Positions 35,090 through 42,264 of a stretch of 64,000 bases of DNA are shown here, in pieces. The first letter of the stretch is position 1, and each line of letters starts with the position of its first letter. Position numbers and translations under genes: made by a program. This DNA comes from Sinomonas albida. GTDB lineage: Bacteria; Actinomycetota; Actinomycetes; Actinomycetales; Micrococcaceae. The stretch covers positions 1 to 64,000 of the forward strand of contig NZ_SWDW01000009.1 in assembly GCF_004919045.1 (NCBI RefSeq), given 5' to 3'. Below the pieces are notes generated by a model. The model was not told where the DNA came from. It was given only the letters and a program-made list of their open reading frames with translations, and did not search any database.

Positions 35090-35968
35090 GTGGCAACATT
35101 CGCCCAGTGGGTCCAGGGCGCCCGCCCGCGGACCCTTCCCATGGCCATCGCGCCCGTCATCGTCGGCAGTGCGGCGGCCTTCGGCCTCGGAGCGTTCGAT
35201 CCGCTTCGCGCCGTCCTCGCCGCTCTCGTGGCGGTCCTGCTGCAGGTCGGCGTGAACTACGCGAACGACTACTCCGACGGCGTGCGCGGGACCGACGACA
35301 ACCGGGTGGGGCCGTTCCGGCTCGTGGGCGGCGGGGCGGCGGAGCCGGGCGCCGTGAAGCGGGCCGCGTTCCTCTCCTTCGGAGCGGCCGCGGTGTTCGG
35401 CCTCGTGCTCGTGGGGCTCTCGCAGGCGTGGTGGCTGCTCATCGTCGGGGTGGCGAGCGTCCTCGCGGCGTGGGGCTACACGGGCGGGAAGCGGCCGTAC
35501 GGCTACCTCGGGCTCGGCGACGTGTTCGTGTTCGTGTTCTTCGGCCTCGTCGCGACGCTCGGCACCACGTACACGCAGGCGCTCACGCTGAGCCCGGCCT
35601 CGTGGGCTGGGGCGATCGCGACCGGGCTCATCGCGGACGCGCTCCTCATGGCCAACAACGTGCGGGACATCCCCACGGACACCGTCGCGGGCAAGCGCAC
35701 GCTCGCGGTGCGGCTCGGCGACCGCGCGGCCCGGCGCTCCTACCCCGTGATGCTGGGAGTCGCGATCCTCGCGGCGCTGCTGCTGGCGCCCGCGAACCCG
35801 TGGATGCTGCTCGCGCTCGTGCTCGTCCCGGCGTGCATCAAGCCGTCCCGGACCATGGTCTCGGGCACGGCGGGGCCCGGTCTCATTCCCGTGCTCCAGC
35901 AGACGGGGTTCATCAATCTGGGGTTCAGCGTGCTGTTCGCCGTCGCCTCGGTCCTCGGGCGGGTCTAG
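35090..35968 (+). CDS. menA: 1,4-dihydroxy-2-naphthoate polyprenyltransferase
   Basis: MenA attaches the isoprenoid tail to dihydroxynaphthoate in the membrane. The 292-residue protein has about eight helices. Two aspartate-rich motifs are present: NYANDYSDGVRGTDDNRVGP near residue 62 and NNVRDIPTDTVAGKRTLAVRLG near 185. The GTG start (35090) follows AGGAACAG. It completes the menB-menE-menA order typical of actinobacteria. The next two small genes encode membrane proteins that commonly accompany it. Confidence 0.95.
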   Translation: MATFAQWVQGARPRTLPMAIAPVIVGSAAAFGLGAFDPLRAVLAALVAVLLQVGVNYANDYSDGVRGTDDNRVGPFRLVGGGAAEPGAVKRAAFLSFGAAAVFGLVLVGLSQAWWLLIVGVASVLAAWGYTGGKRPYGYLGLGDVFVFVFFGLVATLGTTYTQALTLSPASWAGAIATGLIADALLMANNVRDIPTDTVAGKRTLAVRLGDRAARRSYPVMLGVAILAALLLAPANPWMLLALVLVPACIKPSRTMVSGTAGPGLIPVLQQTGFINLGFSVLFAVASVLGRV

Positions 35969-35969
35969 C

Positions 35970-36350
35970 TCACGCGCCCTTGGCCTGGTTCCCGCCGGGC
36001 TGGCCCTTGCCGAACTCGGCCTTGTGGGCCTCTTCCGGGGCCGTAGCCTCGTCGTCGCGGTAGACCTCGGGGTACTCGTCGTCGGCGCGGCGCGCCTCAT
36101 CGAACGAGTCCTCGATCTCCGCGTCCTCCTTCTCCTGGGAGGTGCGCACCTCCTTGCGGCCGCCGAAGACGTCGCGGACGTCCCCCGCGGCGGCGTTCCG
36201 CTGCCGGTTGAGGAACAGGAAGCTCACTGCGAAGGCGATGACCGCGGCGTAGACGGCCGAGAGCACACCCCCGATCCCGAGCAGCAGGAAGACGACGAAC
36301 GGCACCACGAACAGGGCCGCACGGAGGAGGGTGTACTTCAGGAACGCCAC
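35970..36350 (-). CDS. DUF4229 membrane protein
   Basis: This 126-residue protein has two N-terminal membrane helices (about 5-25 and 30-46) and a long acidic, hydrophilic tail. That layout and the sequence YTLLRAALFVVPF fit the DUF4229 family found next to menaquinone genes in actinobacteria. Function unknown. It ends 1 base past the convergent menA stop. The GTG start has TAGACT exactly 6 bases upstream and no ribosome binding site. Its promoter is back to back with that of the next gene; the start codons are only 25 bases apart. Confidence 0.8.
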   Translation of the reverse strand: MAFLKYTLLRAALFVVPFVVFLLLGIGGVLSAVYAAVIAFAVSFLFLNRQRNAAAGDVRDVFGGRKEVRTSQEKEDAEIEDSFDEARRADDEYPEVYRDDEATAPEEAHKAEFGKGQPGGNQAKGA

Positions 36351-36356
36351 CGCTCA

Positions 36357-36369
36357 AGTCTACTAAAAT
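36357..36369. promoter_or_regulatory. Back-to-back -10 elements of two leaderless genes
   Basis: On the minus strand TAGACT (36362-36357) lies 6 bases before the DUF4229 start. On the plus strand TAAAAT (36364-36369) lies 6 bases before the next ATG. The two hexamers are one base apart, so each promoter's -35 region falls inside the other gene. Confidence 0.65.
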
Positions 36370-36375
36370 AGACCT

Positions 36376-36639
36376 ATGCTCCGCCTCGTGCCCGCCATCG
36401 CCATCCTCGCCGCGTGGCTCTACGGCATGGTGGACTGCGCGATGGCCGATCCGGACCGCATCCGCGGCGGCCTGTCGAAGACCGCCTGGTTCCTCATCAC
36501 GGTGCTCCCCGTCATCGGCACGACCCTCTGGTTCGTCTTCGGCCACCCGCGGCACACCGCGCCCCCCACGTCAGGCGGGACGCGGGGTCGCCGCCCCATG
36601 GCTCCGGACGACGACCCCGACTTCCTGCACGGCCTCTGA
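36376..36639 (+). CDS. PLDc_N domain membrane protein
   Basis: This 87-residue protein has two hydrophobic segments and the phospholipase D nuclease N-terminal (PLDc_N) pattern: AILAAWLYGMVDCAMADPDRIRGGLSKTAWFLITVLPVIGTTLWFVFG. There is no PLD catalytic domain; stand-alone PLDc_N proteins are common in actinobacteria and of unknown role. It follows a leaderless-type promoter and converges on the sugar-binding protein gene. Confidence 0.82.
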   Translation: MLRLVPAIAILAAWLYGMVDCAMADPDRIRGGLSKTAWFLITVLPVIGTTLWFVFGHPRHTAPPTSGGTRGRRPMAPDDDPDFLHGL

Positions 36640-36660
36640 CTTTCTGCAGGGCCCGGGGGC

Positions 36661-37974
36661 CTACTTCTTGGCGTTCTTGATGAGGTTGTCCGCGTCGCTC
36701 TTGAACGCGGCCGCCGCGGCCTGGGCGTCGGCGCGGCCGAACAGGACATCCGTCTGGCGGCGCAGGAGCGCGTCGCCCACCTTGCTCGAACCGACCGGCG
36801 GAACGGCCGGCGCCTGGCCGAGTTCGGGCTTGATCTGGGTGAGGAAGTCCAGCGCGCTCTTGTCAGTCGGGGTCAGCAGCGGCTTGATGGCGTCCTGAAT
36901 CTTCGACGACGTGGAGAAGCCGCGCTCGGTGGTGATCACCTTGGCCACGTCGGTGCTGTTGACGAGGTAGTCGATGAACGTCGCGACCTCCTCCGGGTGC
37001 TTTGTGCGGGAGGACGCCGACCAGTACATCGAGGGCTTGTAGAACAGGCCGTCGTCCTGGGGCTTGCCGTCCTGGCTCGGGACCCGGAGGATCTTGAAGT
37101 CCGTACCGGCCGCCTTGGACAGCGCACCGAGCTGGTTGGTCCACCAGAAGGACATGCCCGTCTTGTTGGTCGCAGCGAGAGTCTGCTCGACGGCGGCGTT
37201 GACGTCCTCCTGCGCGACGCTGGCCGGCGGTGCCGCCTTGGCGTCGAGGAGCTTCTTCTGGAACGCCATGAAGGAGGCCACGCCGTCCACGGTGAAGCCG
37301 GTGGCCCCGTCCGAGGTGTAGAGCTGCTCGCCGCGCTGGCGGAGCCAGATGCTCAGGGTCTGGTCGGTGATGCCGTAGGAGGCGCCGTAGTTCGTGCCGC
37401 CCTTCGACGCGCCGGCCGCGAGGGCGGCGGCGGTCTTGATGTAGTCGTCCCACGTCCACTTCGAGTCGTCGGGGATGGCCACCCCGGCGGCCTGGAAGAC
37501 CTTCACGTTCGCGAAGATGCCCAGCGCGTTCTGGCCCGTGCTGACGCCGTAGAGCTTGTTGTTGTACTGCCCCGCCGAGAGCGTGTTCGAGTCGAAGGCC
37601 GAGAGGTCGAGGGCCTTCTGCTTCGAGAGGTCGAGGAGGGCTCCGCGCCCGCCGTACTCTGCGATGTAGGCGAGGTCCATCTGGATCACGTCAGGGGCGT
37701 CGTTGGCCGCGGTCTGCGTGGCGAGCTTGTCCCAATAGCCTGACCAGACGCCGGGCTCGGCCTGGATCTTGATGTTCGGGTGGGCCTTCTGGAAGGCGTC
37801 GATGACCTGCTGCGTCTGCTTGTTGCGGACGTCATTGCCCCACCACGTGAAGCGGAGCGTCACAGATCCGTCGGCGTTCTTGCTTCCTCCGCCGGTGCCG
37901 CAGCCAGCCAGTAGGCCCACTGCCGCGGTGCCCGCGAACACCTTGAGTGCTGAGCGGCGCGTCAGAGTCGTCAT
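36661..37974 (-). CDS. Sugar ABC transporter substrate-binding lipoprotein
   Basis: This 437-residue family 1 extracellular solute-binding protein has a twin-arginine-like start TLTRRSALKVFAGTAAVG and lipobox LLAGCG, so the mature protein is lipid-anchored at its cysteine (about residue 25). The binding fold includes VTLRFTWWGNDVRNKQTQQVIDAFQKAHPNIKI. The ATG at 37974 follows GGAGAG; the frame stays open further upstream but lacks secretion features. The divergent permease genes at 38244-40185 complete an oligosaccharide importer; no ATPase gene is present, so a shared MsiK-like ATPase is probably used. The ligand is unknown. Confidence 0.92.
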   Translation of the reverse strand: MTTLTRRSALKVFAGTAAVGLLAGCGTGGGSKNADGSVTLRFTWWGNDVRNKQTQQVIDAFQKAHPNIKIQAEPGVWSGYWDKLATQTAANDAPDVIQMDLAYIAEYGGRGALLDLSKQKALDLSAFDSNTLSAGQYNNKLYGVSTGQNALGIFANVKVFQAAGVAIPDDSKWTWDDYIKTAAALAAGASKGGTNYGASYGITDQTLSIWLRQRGEQLYTSDGATGFTVDGVASFMAFQKKLLDAKAAPPASVAQEDVNAAVEQTLAATNKTGMSFWWTNQLGALSKAAGTDFKILRVPSQDGKPQDDGLFYKPSMYWSASSRTKHPEEVATFIDYLVNSTDVAKVITTERGFSTSSKIQDAIKPLLTPTDKSALDFLTQIKPELGQAPAVPPVGSSKVGDALLRRQTDVLFGRADAQAAAAAFKSDADNLIKNAKK

Positions 37975-38006
37975 CGTCTCTCCAATGTTGAACGAACGGT
38001 TGACCG

Positions 38007-38144
38007 AGAAATCGGTTTCTGATTCGCTGAGTATGTCCGAGGTCACACCAGCCGTCAAGGTCCAAGGAAAACGCATTCCACCTGCAATATCAAGGCCTTG
38101 ACGGCCGGAGCAGTGGGCCCTATCTTGCTGTGAAAGCGCATTCC
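38007..38144. promoter_or_regulatory. Three LacI-type operator-like sites between the importer genes
   Basis: AGAAATCGGTTTCT (38007-38020), GGAAAACGCATTCC (38066-38079) and TGAAAGCGCATTCC (38131-38144) each have a central CG flanked by GAAA/TTTC-like arms, the hallmark of LacI-family operators. The last two share CGCATTCC. They lie in the 189-base control region between the divergent binding-protein and permease genes. No LacI gene is adjacent. Confidence 0.5.
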
Positions 38145-38163
38145 GACCAAAGGAGGTCACTCC

Positions 38164-38247
38164 GTGTCCGAACAACACGCGGCACTCGCGCTCAGAACCC
38201 TGCCCGCCCCTGTGAATGGATTCACTCTGAACGGATTCACCCCGTGA
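38164..38247 (+). CDS. 27-codon leader ORF overlapping the permease start
   Basis: A GTG at 38164 lies 7 bases after a near-perfect AAAGGAGG. It opens a 27-codon frame containing a repeated NGFT segment (GGATTCAC twice at the DNA level), and its TGA overlaps the GTG start of the permease (GTGA at 38244). The only strong ribosome binding site in the region belongs to this frame, so the permease may be translated by coupling. No relative is recognised. Confidence 0.45.
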   Translation: MSEQHAALALRTLPAPVNGFTLNGFTP

Positions 38248-39212
38248 GCGCGCTCGCGGAGCTGGGCAGCCTCGGGAAGAAGTCAACCGCAGGTAGAGAG
38301 GCCGGCGCGGACCGTGGCAAGGGGGCCATGAAGCAGCGCCGGCCAAAGGACAACAAGGCCGCGTTCATCTTCCTCGCGCCGTGGATGGTGGGCCTCGTGG
38401 CCATCACGGTCGGCCCCATGCTCATGTCCCTGTACCTGTCCTTCACGGACTACAACCTCATCCAGGATCCCAACTGGATCGGGGTGGACAACTTCACGCG
38501 CATGTTCGGCGACGAGCGCTTCTGGAACTCCCTCGGCGTGACCCTCACGTACGTCGTGGTCGGAGTCCCGCTCCAGCTCGCCCTCGCGCTTGCCGTGGCC
38601 CTGGCCCTCGACAAGGGACTCAAGGGGCTCGCGTTCTACCGCTCGGTGTTCTACCTGCCCTCGCTGCTCGGCTCGTCAGTGGCCGTGGCGATCCTGTGGA
38701 AGCAGATGTTCGGGACCTCGGGCCTGGTCAACCAGATCCTGGCGTTCTTCGGCATTCACGGTCCGGGCTGGATCTCGGACCCGAGCACGGCCCTCGGCAG
38801 CATCATCCTGCTGCACGTGTGGACGTTCGGCTCCCCCATGATCATCTTCCTCGCGGGGCTGCGCCAGATCCCCTCGATGTACTACGAGGCGGCGGCCGTC
38901 GACGGCGCCGGCCGAGCCACGCGATTCTTCAAGATCACGCTCCCCCTGCTGAGCCCAATCATCTTCTTCAACCTCGTGCTGCAGATCATCGGCGCGTTCC
39001 AGTCCTTCACGCAGGCGTTCATCGTCTCCGGCGGAAGCGGCGGGCCGTCCGACTCGACGATGTTCTTCACGCTCTACCTGTACCAGCGCGGCTTCGGCCA
39101 GTTCGACATGGGCTACGCCTCGGCCATGGCCTGGGTCCTCGTCGTGATCGTCGGGGCCTTCACCGCCATCAACTTCTACGCATCGAAATTCTGGGTGTTC
39201 TATGACGACTGA
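38244..39212 (+). CDS. Sugar ABC transporter permease (MalF/UgpA-like)
   Basis: This 322-residue inner-membrane permease has about six helices. The family EAA loop reads YYEAAAVDGAGRATRFFKITLPLLSP, which contacts the ATPase. The start is uncertain. The GTG at 38244 overlaps the end of a 27-codon leader frame; an ATG at 38328 with AAGGGGG upstream would give a protein 28 residues shorter that begins just before the first helix. It pairs with the next gene to form the transmembrane channel of the importer. Confidence 0.9.
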   Translation: MSALAELGSLGKKSTAGREAGADRGKGAMKQRRPKDNKAAFIFLAPWMVGLVAITVGPMLMSLYLSFTDYNLIQDPNWIGVDNFTRMFGDERFWNSLGVTLTYVVVGVPLQLALALAVALALDKGLKGLAFYRSVFYLPSLLGSSVAVAILWKQMFGTSGLVNQILAFFGIHGPGWISDPSTALGSIILLHVWTFGSPMIIFLAGLRQIPSMYYEAAAVDGAGRATRFFKITLPLLSPIIFFNLVLQIIGAFQSFTQAFIVSGGSGGPSDSTMFFTLYLYQRGFGQFDMGYASAMAWVLVVIVGAFTAINFYASKFWVFYDD

Positions 39213-40185
39213 AGCAGCCCCGCACGGCCCGACCACAGCGCTCCGTACGTCGGCCACGGCCGAGTCTCCCGCCGTCGTCGGCCGCCCCTCGGCGCGCAGC
39301 GGCCCTGTCTCACCCCGCCGTCGCCTGCTCCCCCAAGGCGACCCGACCTTCACCGCCCGGGGACGCCTGCGCAGCCTCGGCAAGCACGCGATCCTCATCG
39401 TCACGGCCATCGTGATGATCTACCCGCTGCTGTGGATGGCAGTCTCCTCGTTCCGACCGAGCGACGACGTCTTCCGGGCACCGGGACTCCGGCTCACCGA
39501 GGCCCACCCGGAGAACTACGCGAACGGCTGGAACGCGCTCACCTCCCCGTTCGGCACCTACCTGCTGAACTCGACCATCGTGGTCCTGGGCGCGATCGTG
39601 GGCAACCTCGTCTCCTGCTCCATGACGGCGTACGCGTTCGCAAGACTCGAGTTCTCGGGCAAGAAGTGGATGTTCGGGGCCATGCTCATCACGATCATGC
39701 TGCCCATCCACGTCATCATCGTGCCGCAGTACATCCTGTTCACGCAGATCGGCTGGATCAACACATTCGCTCCGCTCATCGTGCCGAAGCTCCTCGCCAC
39801 GGACGCGTTCTTCGTGTTCCTCATGGTCCAGTTCATCCGCGGCATCCCCCGCGAACTCGACGAGGCCGCACGGATCGACGGCGCCGGGCACCCCAGGATC
39901 TTCCTGCGCGTCATCCTGCCGCTCATGACGCCCGCGCTCGCCACGACGACGATCTTCACGTTCATCTGGACGTGGAGCGACTTCTTCAGCCAGCTCATCT
40001 ACCTGACGTCACCCGACGTGTTCACGGTCCCCGTGGCCCTGCGCGCGTTCGTCGACGCCCAGTCCAGCACGGACTGGGGCGCGATGTTCGCGATGTCCGT
40101 GGTCTCGCTCCTTCCCGTGTTCATCGCCTTCCTCGTGGGCCAGCGGTTCCTCGTCAAGGGCATCGCCACGACCGGCATCAAGTAG
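39202..40185 (+). CDS. Sugar ABC transporter permease (MalG/UgpE-like)
   Basis: This 327-residue partner permease has a 50-residue hydrophilic N-terminal extension. About six helices follow, with the EAA loop in RELDEAARIDGAGHPRIFLRVILPLMTP. It overlaps the first permease by 11 bases. Together with the binding lipoprotein it makes a CUT1-type carbohydrate importer. A 15-base perfect hairpin 32 bases downstream ends the unit. Confidence 0.92.
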   Translation: MTTEAAPHGPTTALRTSATAESPAVVGRPSARSGPVSPRRRLLPQGDPTFTARGRLRSLGKHAILIVTAIVMIYPLLWMAVSSFRPSDDVFRAPGLRLTEAHPENYANGWNALTSPFGTYLLNSTIVVLGAIVGNLVSCSMTAYAFARLEFSGKKWMFGAMLITIMLPIHVIIVPQYILFTQIGWINTFAPLIVPKLLATDAFFVFLMVQFIRGIPRELDEAARIDGAGHPRIFLRVILPLMTPALATTTIFTFIWTWSDFFSQLIYLTSPDVFTVPVALRAFVDAQSSTDWGAMFAMSVVSLLPVFIAFLVGQRFLVKGIATTGIK

Positions 40186-40216
40186 GCCATCCGCACCGCG
40201 TCTGGCGGACGCGCCC

Positions 40217-40250
40217 ACGGCGGCCGGCTTCAGGGGAAGCCGGCCGCCGT
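40217..40250 (+). terminator. Hairpin terminator after the permease genes
   Basis: ACGGCGGCCGGCTTC (40217-40231) and GAAGCCGGCCGCCGT (40236-40250) form a perfect 15-base stem with loop AGGG. There is no T-run, as often in G+C-rich actinobacteria. Confidence 0.8.
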
Positions 40251-40388
40251 TCGCCATGGCGCTGGCCGGTGCCCAACGGTCCCCCTGGGCGGGTCCTCGC
40301 GGAGATCTGCGCCCATGCCGCGGCCACAGGCCCTAGTCTCAGTTCGTAGAACGGCGGGAACGGCCTGCCGCACACCCCGGAGACCTCG

Positions 40389-40922
40389 ATGACCCAGGCT
40401 GCCAGCGCCACCACTGCCAACGTGAAGCATCCGATTCCCCACCTTCGCCCCCGGCTCCTGCTGAAACGAGCCGATCTCAGCGCGGTCCACCCCACCGTTC
40501 TCGCGGAGGCCGAGCATCGCGCGGCGAGCATCCAGCTGCGGATCGCGGACGCGATCACGGCCTTCGCCGGCTCGATGTGGTTCGTCTACATCCACATCGT
40601 GCTGTTCGCGGTCTGGATGCTGTGGATCGAGCCCTCGCCATGGCCCACTCTGACGCTCATCGTCTCGCTTGAGGCGATCTTCCTCTCGACCTTCGTGATG
40701 ATCGGGCAGAACCGGCAGGCGGCATTCCAGCAGGCCAAGGCCGATCGCGACTTCCAGGCCCAGGACACGCTCCTGACCGAGAACACCGAGCTCACGCGGG
40801 TGATCCATCTGCTCTCCGAGGAGATCCATTCCCGCGTGCTCGCCGACGTGCAGGCGCGGCAGGCGGCCAACGGCCAGGCCGTGAGCGCGCCGACGTCCGA
40901 CGACGGGCGGCCCACGAGTTGA
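40389..40922 (+). CDS. DUF1003 domain membrane protein
   Basis: This 177-residue protein has two central helices in the DUF1003 pattern: ADAITAFAGSMWFVYIHIVLFAVWM and LTLIVSLEAIFLSTFVMIGQNRQ. A helical hydrophilic tail (DFQAQDTLLTENTELTRVIHLLSEEIH) follows. Function unknown; members are widespread single-gene membrane proteins. GGAGA lies before the ATG. A 17-base perfect hairpin follows the gene. Confidence 0.85.
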   Translation: MTQAASATTANVKHPIPHLRPRLLLKRADLSAVHPTVLAEAEHRAASIQLRIADAITAFAGSMWFVYIHIVLFAVWMLWIEPSPWPTLTLIVSLEAIFLSTFVMIGQNRQAAFQQAKADRDFQAQDTLLTENTELTRVIHLLSEEIHSRVLADVQARQAANGQAVSAPTSDDGRPTS

Positions 40923-40940
40923 ATCGTCTGGCGCCGCTCG

Positions 40941-40980
40941 TACGAACCCGAGCCGCTTCTACGAGCGGCTCGGGTTCGTA
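40941..40980. terminator. 17-bp perfect hairpin after the DUF1003 gene
   Basis: TACGAACCCGAGCCGCT (40941-40957) and its exact reverse complement (40964-40980) enclose the loop TCTACG. It is probably a terminator; no T-run follows. Confidence 0.75.
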
Positions 40981-41099
40981 GCCTCGCACGTCGGATTCAA
41001 GTACCGGGTCCCGTGATGGTCACGCCCGGCCAGATCGGCCGGTAGCTCCCCCCAGACCGCAAGACCAAACCGCGAGATCAACAGCAAGCCCAGACAGCA

Positions 41100-41135
41100 A
41101 GAAGGGGAGTCCTCCCGCAGGAGGCCTCCCCTTCT
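41100..41135 (-). terminator. Terminator of the cytochrome c maturation operon
   Basis: A 16-base stem (AGAAGGGGAG-T-CCTCC against GGAGG-C-CTCCCCTTCT, one mismatch) with loop CGCA lies 17 bases after the ccsB stop codon. Confidence 0.75.
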
Positions 41136-41151
41136 CACATCCGCCGAGACG

Positions 41152-42264
41152 TCAGCCCGCGCTGACGCCCGCGTACGAGTGCAGGCCCGAGAAGTAGATG
41201 TTCACGACCGTGAAGTTGAAGACCACGCACAGGTAGCCCACGATCGAGAGCCACGCCGCGCGCGTTCCGGTCCAGCCACGCGTCGCGCGGGCGTGGAGGT
41301 AGGCCGCGTAGACGACCCAGATGACGAAGCTCCAGACTTCCTTGGTGTCCCAGCCCCAGAACCGGCCCCACGCCTTCTCGGCCCAGATCGAGCCGAACAT
41401 GACGGTGAGCGTCCACCCGACGAATGCGATCGTGTTGATCCGGTAGGAGAGCGTCTCGAGCGTGAGCGCGCTCGGCACGAGGCCCATGAACCCGCCCTTG
41501 TCGAGCTCGCCCGCGGCGATCTTGCCCTCGCGGCGCGACTGGAGGAGCTGCAGGACGCCCATCGAGAACGTGAGCGTGAACAGGGCCGAGGAGAGCACGG
41601 CGATCGAGACGTGGATCACGAGCCAGTAGCTCTGGAGCGCGGGGACCAGGTGCCCGACGGGCGTCCAGAACGCGACGGCCGCGGCCACCATCATGACCAC
41701 GGCGAGGCCCAGGACGAACGTGCCGAGGAAGCGCAGGTCGCGCCGGATGAGCACGATGAGGAACACCGCGACCACAAGGAACGCACCCGTGGTGCAGAAC
41801 TCGTACATGTTGCCCCACGGCACGCGCCCGGCGGCGACGCCGCGCGTCACGACGCCCGCCGCGTGGATGACGAGGCCGAGGATGCTGAGCGCCACCCCGA
41901 CGCGCGCGGCAGCGCGGCGCGACGTGTACGTGAGGCCGGCATCGGCCACTCTGGCGACCCGGGCGGCAACCGCGGACGACGGCGAAACCCGGCTTCCGCC
42001 GTCGTTCGCGCCTCCCGCCGTGGCCGAGATGCCCGAGTTCGGGCCGCCCGGGCCCTCCGCGGCGGCACCCGACATCGCGGGCACCTTGGCGGAGGACTTG
42101 CCCTCCGACTTGGCCTCCGCGAGGCGCGTCGCGTCCTCCTGAGCGGTCTTGCCGCTCGTGGCCATGTCCCACGCGAAGGCGAGGAACGCGATGACGTACG
42201 TACCCGCAGCAAGGAGCATGAAGAGCTCGCTGTAGGCGCCGAGCGTCTGGTTGATGGGTCCCAT
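41152..42264 (-). CDS. ccsB: Cytochrome c maturation protein CcsB/ResC
   Basis: CcsB handles and delivers heme outside the membrane in System II cytochrome c assembly. The 370-residue protein has about eight helices and the heme-binding WWD-type motif WGRFWGWDTKEVWSFVIWVVYAAYLHAR near the C-terminus. A 90-residue hydrophilic loop follows the first helix, as in actinobacterial members. The ATG at 42264 (6 bases after GGGAAGGG) is chosen; the preceding GTG at 42267 is an alternative. Either way it overlaps the resB stop, so the pair is translationally coupled. It is the last gene of the operon. Confidence 0.94.
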   Translation of the reverse strand: MGPINQTLGAYSELFMLLAAGTYVIAFLAFAWDMATSGKTAQEDATRLAEAKSEGKSSAKVPAMSGAAAEGPGGPNSGISATAGGANDGGSRVSPSSAVAARVARVADAGLTYTSRRAAARVGVALSILGLVIHAAGVVTRGVAAGRVPWGNMYEFCTTGAFLVVAVFLIVLIRRDLRFLGTFVLGLAVVMMVAAAVAFWTPVGHLVPALQSYWLVIHVSIAVLSSALFTLTFSMGVLQLLQSRREGKIAAGELDKGGFMGLVPSALTLETLSYRINTIAFVGWTLTVMFGSIWAEKAWGRFWGWDTKEVWSFVIWVVYAAYLHARATRGWTGTRAAWLSIVGYLCVVFNFTVVNIYFSGLHSYAGVSAG

